NCBI RefSeq assembly: GCF_001685355.1
Contig: NZ_CP016438.1
Location: 9,300,001-9,364,000 of the forward strand
Source: Streptomyces lincolnensis
GTDB lineage: Bacteria; Actinomycetota; Actinomycetes; Streptomycetales; Streptomycetaceae
Length of the DNA stretch: 64,000 nucleotides
Reading direction: 5' to 3'
Part shown: positions 50,159 through 59,407 of the stretch, one piece after another
Layout of the letters: each line of letters opens with the position of its first letter
Numbering within the stretch: position 1 is the first letter of the stretch
Position numbers and translations under genes: made by a program
Notes under the pieces: generated by a model
Database searches by the model: none
Told to the model about the DNA's origin: nothing
Seen by the model: only the letters and a program-made list of their open reading frames with translations

Positions 50159-52571
50159 ACGCCGGGTCGGTCGGCACCCGGATGTCGAGGACGCACACGT
50201 CGTCCCGCCCGTCGCCCTCCAGCAGCGCGGCCAGCAGCGGTGCCAGGGAGCTCGGCCCGTCCGTGTGATGGATCAGAGCGGCCTCGGCGAGGCGTTCCAG
50301 GCCGCTGTCGATGCCCTCCGTGGGCCGCTCCACCAGCCCGTCCGTGTACAGGATCAGCCGGTCACCCGGCCGCAGGAGGCATTCCGCCTCCTCGAAGACC
50401 GGAGTGCCGGTCGCCCCGAGCAGCATCCCGCGTGGCCGGCCCAGGTAGCGCACCTCGCCGTCGCGCAACAGCAACGGCGGCGGATGGCCCGCCTGCGCCC
50501 ACTCCAGGCGCCGCTCGTCGGGGTGGTAGCGCGCCAGCACCATGGTCGCGGTGCCGTGGGTGTCCCGGGAGTGCAGCAGCAGCGTGTTCAGCCGGGCCAG
50601 TGCCCCGGTCAGCGACGACCCGGTGATGACCATGCCCTTGGCGGTGAAGCGGAGCTGGGCCATCGTGGCGACCGCGTCGATCCCATGACCGGCGACGTCA
50701 CCGACCACGAACAGGGCGTCCCCGTCGGGCAGTTCGATGGCGCTGAACCAGTCGCCGCCGACATGCAGCCCCGACTGCGCGGGCAGGTAGGCGACCTCGA
50801 CCCGCAGCCCCGCCAGCCGCACCGGCCGGGTGGGCAGGGGCAGCAGCGCGTGCTGGAGCCGGGCGGCCAGGGTCCGCTCGGCGCGCAGGACGCCGTGCTG
50901 GGTGAGGATCGCCCGCTCGCTCTCGACGAGGGCGAGTTCCACGCTGCGCAGGGCGGTGACGTCCTGGACGAAGCCGTGTACCTCCACCGGCGTCCCGTCG
51001 ACGTCCGGCACCGCTTCGGCGACGGCCCGCAGATGCCGCACGCCGCCTCCGGCCCAGATCCGGAACGGTACGTCGAACGGCCGCCCCGATCCGATGAGTT
51101 CGCGTACGGCACGGGCCAGCGTCGGCGCGTCCTCGGGCAGCGTGTGGCCCGGGAGGTCGGCGAGTGGGATCGGGCCCTGCGCCGGGTCACGGTCGAAGAT
51201 GGCGAAGACCTGGGACGACCAGCCGATCTCGTGAGTGACCAGGTTCCAGGTCGCCCACCCCAGATTGCCCAGCCGCTGCACGTCGGCCAGCCGCTGTTCC
51301 TGCCGGTCGGAGGACTCGCGGCGGATCCAGGTGATGATCAGCCCGCTGCCCAGCCGGGCGGCCCGCACCGCGTACATGGCGAGCCCCGCGGTACCGGCCA
51401 CGACCTCCTGGTGGGCGAACGGCTCGCTCTCGTACGGCTCCCCGGTGGTCAGGGCGTGCACGCAGCCGTGCCACAGCTCCTCGTCCGCCAGGCTCGGGAA
51501 GCACTCCAGGATCCGCCGGCCGACCAGTTCCTGCTCGGCGCGGCCGAGGACGTCGACCGCCTGCGCCGTCGTCGCGTCGATGCGGTAGTCCTCGACGTCT
51601 CCCGAGGGGGTGCGCAGCGGTGTCAGCAGCAGGGCGGCACCCGGCAGCGAGGCGAACACCGCCTGCGCGGCCCGCGCCGTACCGATGACCGGCTCCTGCC
51701 GGTCGCCGATGGTGCGCAGCAGCCCGCCGCACAGCCGGGCCACCGCCCGCAGCAGGTGCCGCACGGGAGGCGTGAACGGCCCGCCGCGGGTCCGCAGGAC
51801 GCCGACGCAGACCTCGGCCGTGTCTCCGGACGGTACGGGGAGCCAGGCGCGGGAGCGCCAGCGCCCGGGCGGATCGCCGATGAGCAGATACCGTTCCCGG
51901 TCCGCGTCGATGTTCTCCAGCCAGTGCGGTTCCCGTGTGCGCAACGCGTCGAACGCGGCTATCCCGCTCAGTGGGGGTACCTGGCTCCACTGGGCGGCCA
52001 GGGCGTGGTCGACACCGGCGTGCCCGATCAGCTGGAGTCCGCCGGTGGGCTGGCGACGGAAGATCATGACCGCGTCGGCTTCCACGTCCGACGCGAGGTG
52101 CGCCAGCAGGCACCGGGCGAGCTCCTGCGGGGCGCCGACGTGGACCAGGGCCTGGCCGAGGCGGCTCAGCGCGGCGAACTCGTCGTCCGGGCCCGCGGTG
52201 TCGTCCCCGTCGGCCGTCTCCCCGGTGCGGACGGACGTGGGCATGGATCCGTCGTCGGACACGGCGGCGGGCGGGGGCCCGGGCGGTTCGGGGCGCAGCG
52301 GGGGCTGGAGACCCCCGAGCGTGATCCAGCACTCCTCCAGCAGCGTGCGCTGCGCGGTCTTGGCGCGCTGCAACAGCTCTTCGCCGGCGGCGTCCGGTGA
52401 GCACCCCGTCTGCGCCATCAGCGCGCCCTTGGCCCGCTCCACGACGGCGGATGTGGCCGTCTGGTCCCGCAGCCGGTCCAGCTCGGCACGCTGGCGGGCA
52501 ACGATCTTGGCCAGCGCGGCCATGTCGGGCGCGGCGCCGGGATCAGCGGGGCTGGCGGGCTCGCTCGTCAC
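50157..52571 (-). CDS. ANTAR-GAF-PAS-PP2C (SpoIIE) sensor phosphatase
   Basis: Multi-domain phosphatase of 804 aa. Residues 15-75 are an ANTAR RNA-binding domain (VVERAKGALMAQTGCSPDAA, then ELLQRAKTAQRTL). A GAF-like sensor follows (about 130-300), then two PAS-type domains (about 320-560; EIGWSSQVFAIFDRDPAQG in the second). The C-terminus is a SpoIIE-type PP2C domain: GLHVGGDWFSAIELPDG, VVGDVAGHGIDAVATMAQLR and LILYTDGLVER (metal Asp residues). Such phosphatases switch anti-sigma-factor antagonists. An ANTAR domain at the N-terminus of a PP2C protein is uncommon. GTG 52571 or ATG 52589 may start it; neither has a ribosome site. Confidence 0.88.
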   Translation of the reverse strand: MTSEPASPADPGAAPDMAALAKIVARQRAELDRLRDQTATSAVVERAKGALMAQTGCSPDAAGEELLQRAKTAQRTLLEECWITLGGLQPPLRPEPPGPPPAAVSDDGSMPTSVRTGETADGDDTAGPDDEFAALSRLGQALVHVGAPQELARCLLAHLASDVEADAVMIFRRQPTGGLQLIGHAGVDHALAAQWSQVPPLSGIAAFDALRTREPHWLENIDADRERYLLIGDPPGRWRSRAWLPVPSGDTAEVCVGVLRTRGGPFTPPVRHLLRAVARLCGGLLRTIGDRQEPVIGTARAAQAVFASLPGAALLLTPLRTPSGDVEDYRIDATTAQAVDVLGRAEQELVGRRILECFPSLADEELWHGCVHALTTGEPYESEPFAHQEVVAGTAGLAMYAVRAARLGSGLIITWIRRESSDRQEQRLADVQRLGNLGWATWNLVTHEIGWSSQVFAIFDRDPAQGPIPLADLPGHTLPEDAPTLARAVRELIGSGRPFDVPFRIWAGGGVRHLRAVAEAVPDVDGTPVEVHGFVQDVTALRSVELALVESERAILTQHGVLRAERTLAARLQHALLPLPTRPVRLAGLRVEVAYLPAQSGLHVGGDWFSAIELPDGDALFVVGDVAGHGIDAVATMAQLRFTAKGMVITGSSLTGALARLNTLLLHSRDTHGTATMVLARYHPDERRLEWAQAGHPPPLLLRDGEVRYLGRPRGMLLGATGTPVFEEAECLLRPGDRLILYTDGLVERPTEGIDSGLERLAEAALIHHTDGPSSLAPLLAALLEGDGRDDVCVLDIRVPTDPA

Positions 52572-52684
52572 GCGTCGAGCATCGCACATCGGGCGCAGTC
52601 GGATCGTGGTCTTGTCCCACGGAACGCACGCATCGGTGAATTCCGCCGTCGGCGCGTGCCCTGCCTCGCCGGGCCGATCCGCCG

Positions 52685-53251
52685 TCAGTGGTCGGGCGGC
52701 CGGTACAGCCACTGCCGCAGCACCCTGCTCAGCAGCGGCATGACCACGAAGGTCAGCGCCGGGAGCAGCACCAGGGGGAACATCGCGGCGCGCAGCGGCA
52801 GCGGCCAGGCGGCCGTCGCGGGTGTCACCAGCCACTGGATCAGCAGCACGAACGGGTAGGCGCCGAGGAAGGTGGTCAGCACCATCTTCCACCGGGGCGG
52901 GGCCTGCACGGTCGTGCCCGGCAGCGCGAACCAGGTCTCCATCCCGGTGGTCGACTGGCGCTCGCTGCCGATCTCCGTCGCCACGCCCTCGATCCGCTTG
53001 TGCCAGTCGGCCCGTTCCGGCGACTCCAGCCAGGCGGTGAGCCGCTGCGGATCGGACCAGCGCAGCACGGAGTGATAGCGGTGCCCGTCCTCCGGGTGCA
53101 GCCACGAGACGCCCTCGTTGCCGGGGAACTGTCTGGCGCAGCGGGTGATCCCGCGCGTCCACTTCTCGAACTCGCGCTCGTGGCCCGGACGCACCCGCCA
53201 GGTCAGCACCGTGGTGATCGGCTCGCCGTGCCGTACTTCGGTGGTGCTCAT
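52685..53251 (-). CDS. Antibiotic-biosynthesis-monooxygenase-fold membrane protein
   Basis: Protein of 188 aa. The N-terminal half is an ABM-type dimeric ferredoxin-like domain (VLTWRVRPGHEREFEKW, NEGVSWLHPEDG, YHSVLRWSDPQRLTAWL). Two membrane spans follow (VLTTFLGAYPFVLLIQWLV and PLVLLPALTFVVMPLLS). This fusion is a known conserved hypothetical class. No biosynthetic genes are near, so a monooxygenase role is doubtful. ATG 53251 has no ribosome site. Confidence 0.82.
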   Translation of the reverse strand: MSTTEVRHGEPITTVLTWRVRPGHEREFEKWTRGITRCARQFPGNEGVSWLHPEDGHRYHSVLRWSDPQRLTAWLESPERADWHKRIEGVATEIGSERQSTTGMETWFALPGTTVQAPPRWKMVLTTFLGAYPFVLLIQWLVTPATAAWPLPLRAAMFPLVLLPALTFVVMPLLSRVLRQWLYRPPDH

Positions 53252-53324
53252 GGTCACCACGTGTGCCACGCGGGGTCCGAGTTATGCCCTGCGGGCACGG
53301 ATGCGACGGCTCCGGGGCGGGCGG

Positions 53325-53699
53325 TCAGCGGCTGTGGGTGTGGTCCACCAGTGCCTGGGTGACGGCGCGGACACTGCGTGCGATGTGCTGCAACTGGCCG
53401 ACCTCCGCCGCGTACAGCTTGATCGTGTGCTCGATGACCGACTCCGGGAGTCCCAGTGCGGGCAGGTCGGCCCGTGCGGTCTGGAGGGCGGTGCGGGCGA
53501 CGCGGATCTCGTGCTGGACCTGGATCTGCGCGTGACGGGCGAGCAGCACGGGGTGCCGGATCAGGGCCGGATAGCTGGCGTAACGCGCCGGGACCAGTTC
53601 GCGCAGCCACTTGGCGGCCGAGCGTTCCCAGTCGTAGCTGCCGGGGTTCTTGACCTGGCACGGCCAGTCCGGGCTGATGCGCGTTGTCGTCAGGGTCAT
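53325..53699 (-). CDS. Conserved-looking helical protein of unknown function
   Basis: Protein of 124 aa, MTLTTTRISPDWPCQVKN then a helical body (WLRELVPARYASYPALIRH, LYAAEVGQLQHIARSVRAV). GGAAG lies eight bases before ATG 53699; ATG 53705 would put it too near. The sequence looks like a four-helix bundle. I do not recognise a family. Confidence 0.7.
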   Translation of the reverse strand: MTLTTTRISPDWPCQVKNPGSYDWERSAAKWLRELVPARYASYPALIRHPVLLARHAQIQVQHEIRVARTALQTARADLPALGLPESVIEHTIKLYAAEVGQLQHIARSVRAVTQALVDHTHSR

Positions 53700-54006
53700 G
53701 GTCATCGCTTCCGGGGGTGCGGCGTCGTGAGGGTGATCCGACGGGGTGGGGCGGCCCCGGTCTAGGGGATGACCGGGGCCGCCACGGGCGCTCGCGCAAG
53801 GCGGCGCCCGACCGAACATCCGTGGCGCCGACGCGGGTAGGAGACGGCGGCTACGAGTGTTCGTGCGAGCGGAACGTCCCGGTGCGGCCCGGGGTGCGAT
53901 CCGTGAGCAGTATTTATATATGCCGTCCGCTTTGCAAGGAGCATGAAAACATTCATGCGCGCTTTGTTGCGGATGGTCGCGGATGGTCCCCTTGTCAGGC
54001 CGCTTG
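53700..54006. other. Gene-free stretch with an AT-rich island
   Basis: The gap separates the start of the helical protein gene from the RpiR stop. It holds GCAGTATTTATATATGCC (about 53905-53922), one of the most AT-rich spots of the window, and the perfect dyad GCATGAA (53941-53947) with TTCATGC (53952-53958). Read leftward, the island could be a promoter for the 53325-53699 gene; no -35 could be fixed with confidence. Confidence 0.45.
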
Positions 54007-54930
54007 TCAGTCCCGCAGGAAGAACTGGTGCTGGTCGGAGATCTGCTCGTACCCTTCCAGCCGCGCCTGCGTACGCTCCGGGTCGGCGTCGGTCATCGCC
54101 TGGAGCAGCGCCGCGGCCATCACACCGGGCGCCGCGTAGGAATCGAAGACCAGGCGGGAGCCGGTGCTGGTGGCGAACACGACGTCCGCCTCGTCGGCGA
54201 TCGGCCCGAGCGCCAGGTCGGTGATGAGGGCGACCTTCAGTCCCGCGCCGCGGGCGACCCGTACCGCGGTGAGGGTCTCCTGGGCGTGCCGGGGCATCGA
54301 GAACGCCAGCACCCACGTGCCGCCCGCCTCGCGCGACTGGAGCAGCGCGTCGTAGGCCACGCTGCCGCCCCGCGTCACCAGCCGGACGTCCGGGTGGACG
54401 CGGCGCGCCGCGTAGGCGAAGTACTCGGCCAGTGACGCGGAGATGCGCAGGCCGAGGACGGTCAGCGGGGTCGACCGGGACAGCCGGCGGCCGATGTCGA
54501 TGAGCTGGTCGGGGTCGGCGAAGTCGCGGCGGAGGTTCTCCAGGTTGTCGATCTCGGCGTCGACCGCCGCCTGGAGTTCGTTGCTGCCGTTGTCGTCCGC
54601 CGCCCCGGGACCGCCGGCCAGGGTGCCGAGCGCGATCGACTGGAGCTTCTCCCGCAGCGAGGGGTAGCCGCTGAAGCCCACCGCGGCGGCGAAACGCGTC
54701 ACGGAGGGCTGGCTCACGCCGACCCGCTCGGCGAGGTCGGTGATCGAGAGGAAGGCCGCCTCGGTGATGTGCTCGATCAGGTACTGGGCGATGCGGCGCT
54801 GTCCGGGGGACAGCCGGGGCCGGTCGAAGAGCGCCCTGAGCTGGGACGTCGGGGAGACCTCGGTCTCCGGTGCGGTCTTCCCCGAGGTGATCGATGATGC
54901 CTGTGCGCGTGCCTGCTGCGGCGATGGCAC
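54007..54930 (-). CDS. MurR/RpiR-family regulator with SIS domain
   Basis: Sugar-phosphate-responsive regulator of 307 aa. The N-terminal HTH_6 includes FLSITDLAERVGVSQPSVTR and FAAAVGFSGYPSLREKLQ. The SIS domain has STPLTVLGLRISASLAEYFA, TWVLAFSMPRHAQETL and VALITDLALGP. GTG 54930 has AAAGGAGG at 7 bases, so it is preferred to the in-frame GTG 54954. RpiR proteins sense sugar phosphates such as GlcNAc-6-P or MurNAc-6-P; the amino-sugar-like locus at 59-64 kb makes a link thinkable. Confidence 0.9.
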   Translation of the reverse strand: MPSPQQARAQASSITSGKTAPETEVSPTSQLRALFDRPRLSPGQRRIAQYLIEHITEAAFLSITDLAERVGVSQPSVTRFAAAVGFSGYPSLREKLQSIALGTLAGGPGAADDNGSNELQAAVDAEIDNLENLRRDFADPDQLIDIGRRLSRSTPLTVLGLRISASLAEYFAYAARRVHPDVRLVTRGGSVAYDALLQSREAGGTWVLAFSMPRHAQETLTAVRVARGAGLKVALITDLALGPIADEADVVFATSTGSRLVFDSYAAPGVMAAALLQAMTDADPERTQARLEGYEQISDQHQFFLRD

Positions 54931-55121
54931 CGGTGCGCCTCCTTTGTCTCCCACAGAAGTTCAACATAGCCCACACACCGTGGTGACCAGCGCTGGAGCG
55001 TGATCGTCCGGATCCGGCGGGAAAGACGGATACCCACGCCCTCGACGGGAACCCGCTCCGCGCGAACCGTTCGATGAGGGACTTCCACTCACCGACGTCC
55101 GACGACTTCGAGGAGGAGTGA

Positions 55122-55523
55122 ATGAGCTCCATCAGCGCGCTGGAACAGGCCCTGGAGAACCGCTGGGAGGCGCTGTGGGCCCGGCTCTTCGACAAGGAAC
55201 CCGTCGAACTCGTCGACGAACTGCGCCGCGAGTGCGACCGGCACACGGTCGTGTGCAGCGAGACCCGGACCGTGGTCCCCAACGCCTACGACGTCGAACT
55301 CGCCGACTTCGTCTACGACGAACTCACCCGCCGCGGCAGCCGGGTGGGCCAGGAGCTCACCGACAGCCTCGCCCGGCACGCCGAACGCCACGGCTACGAG
55401 TGGGCGGGCCCGCTCACCGTGCACCTCAGCAGGGCGCCGCACCTGCCCAACGGCCGCTACCGCGTGGCCAGTCGGGTGATGACCCATGTGAGCGCCGACG
55501 GATTTCAGCACTCGGCGCCCTGA
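55122..55523 (+). CDS. Stand-alone DUF3662 (FhaA N-terminal-like) protein
   Basis: Protein of 133 aa resembling the N-terminal domain of the FHA protein FhaA: ALENRWEALWARLFDKEPVE, LRRECDRHTVVCSETRTVVP, NAYDVELADFVYDEL, HAERHGYEWAGPLTVHL. In FhaA this domain is followed by a linker and an FHA domain near the pknAB/ftsW locus; here it stops at residue 133 and no FHA domain or kinase is near. GAGGAGG precedes the ATG. Divergent from the RpiR gene. Confidence 0.72.
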   Translation: MSSISALEQALENRWEALWARLFDKEPVELVDELRRECDRHTVVCSETRTVVPNAYDVELADFVYDELTRRGSRVGQELTDSLARHAERHGYEWAGPLTVHLSRAPHLPNGRYRVASRVMTHVSADGFQHSAP

Positions 55524-55554
55524 CGGCGTACGCGTACGGCGCACGGGCGGCACG

Positions 55555-57222
55555 TCACCGCCGGTAGATCGTGATCGAGTGTCCGACCTCGTCGATCGGA
55601 CGACTGCTGTCGATCAGCTCGGCCAGCCGTCCCCTCGCCTTGGCGACGGCGGAGTCCGACACCACCAGCACCCCGCGCACCTTTTGCACGGGCACCGCGC
55701 GCGGGTCGGTGGCCTCGATGCCGTAGGAGGACGGCACCCCGCTGCCCTTGTACACGAGCCACAGCCGCTCGCCCCGGTACCGCTCGCGCAGCCGGTCGGC
55801 GAGCCGGCCCAGGTCCTGGCCCCAGTCGACATTGGAGTCGTGCAGCCGCTGACTCGTCCGGGCCGGCCCGCCGAACGCCTCGTTGGAGTACGGCAGGTAG
55901 TAGGGGTACGTCCGCAGCGAGCTGACCGCGACGAACAGCATCAGCCCCGCCGTCGCGACCGGCGCCCACCGCCACCGCAGGGTCGCCACAGCGCCCGCGG
56001 CCACCGCCAGGAACATCGGCAGGAACAGGACGTAGCGGGTGCCGAAGTCCCGTGACGCCTCCATGGCCGTGGCCAGCAGGACGGCGGCGGGCGCCAGCAG
56101 GTACGGCGCCGCGGGCCGCCATCGCCGTACCGTCACGACGGCCACGGCACCGGCGGCCCACAGCGCGAGCATGCCGAGCGGGGTCTTCACCAGCAGCGCG
56201 ACGGGCAGGTAGTACCAGAGGGAGCCCTCGTAGACCCGTCCGAACAGAAAGCCCTGCCAGGGCCGGTTCTCCAGGCCGAACTGGATTCGCATCCCGTCCC
56301 GGTAGGCCTCCGGGAACGGCATCAGGTGGACGAGCAGTCCGCGCAGTCCGTGGACGGTGGGCACATGCTGCTGGGGCGTCCAGCGCAGCCGCGGATCGAC
56401 GATCAGGTACGACACCCAGACGGCGGCGACCGCGGTCACCGCCACCATGCCCGCGCCCGCCGCCGCCCGCAGCAGAGCGGTCCGGCGCCGGCTCGGCGGG
56501 CCCGCGCTCCACACCGAGACACCGGCCAGGACCACCAGCACCGGAACGGCGGCCAGCGCGTTCATCTTCGTGGCCAGGGCGGCACCGAGGGCGGCTCCGG
56601 CGAGCGGCAGGTACAGCCGCGGCCGGCGGCGGGCCCGCCACAGCAGCCACACCGACGTCAGCAGGAACCCGGCCATCGGCACGTCGAGCGTGGCCAGCGA
56701 GCCGTGCGCGACGACGTCGGGGGAGAAGGCGTACAGCGCCAGCGCCACCAACCCGCCCACGGGGCCGGCCAGTTCACGGGCGAAGGCGAAGACGACGAGG
56801 CCGAACAGGAGGGTCAGCGCGATCACCGGGAGGCGGGCCCACAGCATCAGGTGCCACGGGTCGTTGCCGGACTCGTACAGCAGATGGCGGCCCACCCGCC
56901 CCTGGTCGCCGGTGAAGGACGTGTCGACGTGCGGACCGGCGAGCGCCACACCGGTGGCGATGACGAGCTTGCCGAGCGGCGGGTGTTCGGGGTTGTGGCG
57001 GACGCGGTGCTCGTGGAGGTACTCGGCGGCCGTGCCCACGTAGACCGGCTCGTCGATGGTCGGCGTCTGCTGCACGGCCGTCGACACCATCGCGGCGGCC
57101 ATCTGGGCGAGCAGCACGACCACGAGGAGGGGCACGAGCCACCGCCCGCCGGGCCGCCGCGCGGGCGACGGGCCCGGGTGGGTCTCCGGGGCCGGAGCCT
57201 CGTGCAGGTCGCGTGCCATCAT
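55555..57222 (-). CDS. GT39/ArnT-like membrane glycosyltransferase
   Basis: Polyprenyl-phosphate-sugar dependent transferase of 555 aa with about eleven spans. Early acidic motif PTIDEPVYVGTA and HNPEHPPLGKLV match the first-loop DE and the HPP block of the dolichyl-phosphate mannosyltransferase/ArnT superfamily; ATLDVPMAGFL and ATKMNALAAV are the later family marks. HDSNVDWGQDL lies in the final outside domain. Probably glycosylates a cell-surface or secreted molecule. Two adjacent ATG codons (57222, 57219) are possible starts. Confidence 0.85.
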   Translation of the reverse strand: MMARDLHEAPAPETHPGPSPARRPGGRWLVPLLVVVLLAQMAAAMVSTAVQQTPTIDEPVYVGTAAEYLHEHRVRHNPEHPPLGKLVIATGVALAGPHVDTSFTGDQGRVGRHLLYESGNDPWHLMLWARLPVIALTLLFGLVVFAFARELAGPVGGLVALALYAFSPDVVAHGSLATLDVPMAGFLLTSVWLLWRARRRPRLYLPLAGAALGAALATKMNALAAVPVLVVLAGVSVWSAGPPSRRRTALLRAAAGAGMVAVTAVAAVWVSYLIVDPRLRWTPQQHVPTVHGLRGLLVHLMPFPEAYRDGMRIQFGLENRPWQGFLFGRVYEGSLWYYLPVALLVKTPLGMLALWAAGAVAVVTVRRWRPAAPYLLAPAAVLLATAMEASRDFGTRYVLFLPMFLAVAAGAVATLRWRWAPVATAGLMLFVAVSSLRTYPYYLPYSNEAFGGPARTSQRLHDSNVDWGQDLGRLADRLRERYRGERLWLVYKGSGVPSSYGIEATDPRAVPVQKVRGVLVVSDSAVAKARGRLAELIDSSRPIDEVGHSITIYRR

Positions 57223-57314
57223 CCGCCCTGCGGCGACACCGGGCGGGTGGTGGCGGGAGCGGGGGAGCGGCGTCTCATGCGCCTACTCTGCACCAGCTCC
57301 CGCCACGGGGGGTG

Positions 57315-59240
57315 TTACCGCTTCAGGAGTCGTACGGACAGACCACCCGCCGTGTAGACGGGTACGGCCCGCAGTGTGTCGGAGTTCAGCTCGACGCGGT
57401 CGAACTGGCCGCGCAGCACCTTGGTGCCGAGCACCCGCACCGTGCTGCCCGCCTTCGGCGGCCGCTTGGCGTCCAGGCTCAGAGAGAGCGCGCTGCCCCG
57501 GCCGAGCACCGTCCGGCGGGTCACCTCAAGGACCGGCTCCTGGCCCGAGCGCAGCGTCACGTGGAGCGTGCCGGAGTCCTGGGCGTAGGTGCCGTGGACC
57601 TTCAGGGACTTGCCGAGCTCCAGGGTGCCGCCGGTGATCCGCACATCGCCGTGGCCGAGGGCGTGGGCCGAGGCGGCGCGCAGGACACCGTCCTCGAGGA
57701 CGGTGCCGCCGGTGTAGCGGTTGTGGCCCGTCAGGGTCAGCGTGCCGGTGCCCCGCTTGGTCAGACCGCCGTCGCCCTCGATGTCGTTGCGCCAGCTGTC
57801 GGCCGCCCGGAAGCCGCCGGCCGCCGCGTCGAGCGTGACGGTCACGTCGGACTCGAAGGCGCCGTACCCGTCCGCCGCCGCGAACAGGTTCAGCCGTCCC
57901 CACTGCTCGAAGCCGTCCAGCAGGACATACCCCGAGGGCAGCGCGGTCGTCCGCAGCACCGCGCGCCGCTGCGCCGCGTCCAGGTACGGCAGCCGGGTCT
58001 CCAGCAGCACCTCGGCGCCCTTCGGCACGGTCAGCGGTTCGTCGCGGCCCCGGCGGGTGAGCACGTACGTCAGCTTGGGCTTGACGGCGCACTCGTTGGC
58101 GTCCCGGTCGGCATAGGCGTCGGAGCCGTCCGAGTGGGCGTAGGAGTACAGCGTGTCCGCCGTCGTGCCGGTCTTCTCGGTGAAGTACTTCAGCGCCTGG
58201 GCGCGCGCCGCGGCCTTGAGGCCGGCGTTGGCCGGGTCGGCCAGCGCGGCGGCGGCCAGGGCGGTGGCCATGGTCCGGCCGCCGAGGACGTCGACCGTGG
58301 AGTGCATGCCCGACATGATCCGGGTGTGGCTCAGCTCGAAGGCGCGGGTCACCAGCTCCTGGAAGCGCTCCGGGACCGCGTAGGCGAAGGCCAGGGCCGC
58401 CAGGTGGAAGGCGTTGGTGTGACCGCTGGGGAAGCCGCCGTCCTCGGCCGCGTTCGTGCTGCGCTGCCGCAGCAGCTGGGTCACGACGACCACCTCGGAG
58501 TCGTACACCGGGTAGCCGAGCGCGTCGGTCCTGCCGGTGTCGACGACCTGGCTGTCCTCGTTCATGCGCCACGGCCGCGGGTACTGGACGGCGAACTTGG
58601 CCGGGTTGCCGGAGGCGAACGGGCCGCGCACGGTGTCGACCAGCTTGGCCACCTGGCCCAGCTCGGAGTCGTAGGAGCCGGCGCCGAGCGCGGATCCGGC
58701 GGGGGCACCGGCCGGCACGGCGTCGTTGATCGTGGTGGGGGGCGTGGTGGCGGGGGCCTCGGTGATCGAGGTGACCGCCTTGGCGCCCGACCGGTACAGG
58801 CCGGCCAGGGGGCCCAGGCCGCCGATCATCGCGTAGCTCTGGTGCTGACGGTCGTAGACGAAGGCCTCCCTGGCCTGCGCCTCCGTTCGGGCGCCGGTGA
58901 GCCGGGCGCAGTAGCGCATGTTGGCGCGCAGCACCTCGGGCATCAGCGGGGTGCCGGTGTTCCAGGCGTCGCCGGTCTTCCACACTTTGGCGAAGCCGTC
59001 GAGGATCCGGAGCACGGCGTTGGTCTCGGCCGTCTGGTTCGCCACGACGTTGGTCTTGTAGTCGTCGACGAACGCGGCGGCGGCCGTGGCGGCCTTCGCG
59101 TCCGCGGCGGCCAGCCAGCCGACGAGGGTCGGGGCGGCCAGGACGCCGGCCGAGGCACCCAGGGACGTCTTGAGGAACCCCCTGCGTCGCATGGCGTGTT
59201 CGGTGAGCGCGGGAGAGTGCTGCCCGGCGGAAGACGGCAT
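57315..59240 (-). CDS. Tat-exported PAP2-type phosphatase with C-terminal beta-strand repeat
   Basis: Exported 641-aa protein. The signal has a Tat motif (MRRRGFLKTSLGASAGVL). The PAP2/class A phosphatase core shows GGFPSGHTNAFHLA and SHTRIMSGMHSTVDVLGG, matching PSGH and SRxxxxxHxxxD. After residue 430 the chain turns into beta repeats; LTKRGTGTLTLTGHNRYTGG and TVLEDGVLRAAS match the autotransporter-associated beta-strand repeat, unusual in a Gram-positive phosphatase. Substrate is a phosphomonoester, not known. GAGAGG precedes ATG 59240; ATG 59192 would also work. Confidence 0.87.
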   Translation of the reverse strand: MPSSAGQHSPALTEHAMRRRGFLKTSLGASAGVLAAPTLVGWLAAADAKAATAAAAFVDDYKTNVVANQTAETNAVLRILDGFAKVWKTGDAWNTGTPLMPEVLRANMRYCARLTGARTEAQAREAFVYDRQHQSYAMIGGLGPLAGLYRSGAKAVTSITEAPATTPPTTINDAVPAGAPAGSALGAGSYDSELGQVAKLVDTVRGPFASGNPAKFAVQYPRPWRMNEDSQVVDTGRTDALGYPVYDSEVVVVTQLLRQRSTNAAEDGGFPSGHTNAFHLAALAFAYAVPERFQELVTRAFELSHTRIMSGMHSTVDVLGGRTMATALAAAALADPANAGLKAAARAQALKYFTEKTGTTADTLYSYAHSDGSDAYADRDANECAVKPKLTYVLTRRGRDEPLTVPKGAEVLLETRLPYLDAAQRRAVLRTTALPSGYVLLDGFEQWGRLNLFAAADGYGAFESDVTVTLDAAAGGFRAADSWRNDIEGDGGLTKRGTGTLTLTGHNRYTGGTVLEDGVLRAASAHALGHGDVRITGGTLELGKSLKVHGTYAQDSGTLHVTLRSGQEPVLEVTRRTVLGRGSALSLSLDAKRPPKAGSTVRVLGTKVLRGQFDRVELNSDTLRAVPVYTAGGLSVRLLKR

Positions 59241-59407
59241 GGATGGGCCTCTCGTGAGTTGTGCGGCCGTACGGCCGGGAGCTGGTGCGGATGCGACTCA
59301 TGATGCGCCGGACCACGGATGCGTCGAACGCGCTTTCTGAAGTCGTACGAGCGAAGATCTACGGCCGAGTCATGTCGAAGTGGCGCGGACTCGGCGACCG
59401 GGAGATG

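Noticed and set aside
53943..54224. ORF starting MKTFMRALLRMVADG after AAGGAG
   Set aside because: The ATG is inside the GCATGAA dyad, only one base from the ribosome-like motif, and most of the frame is antisense to the RpiR gene.
57213..59303. A 696-aa plus-strand frame opposite the PAP2 phosphatase
   Set aside because: Low-complexity Gly/Val/Arg shadow; the minus strand has a Tat signal and catalytic motifs.
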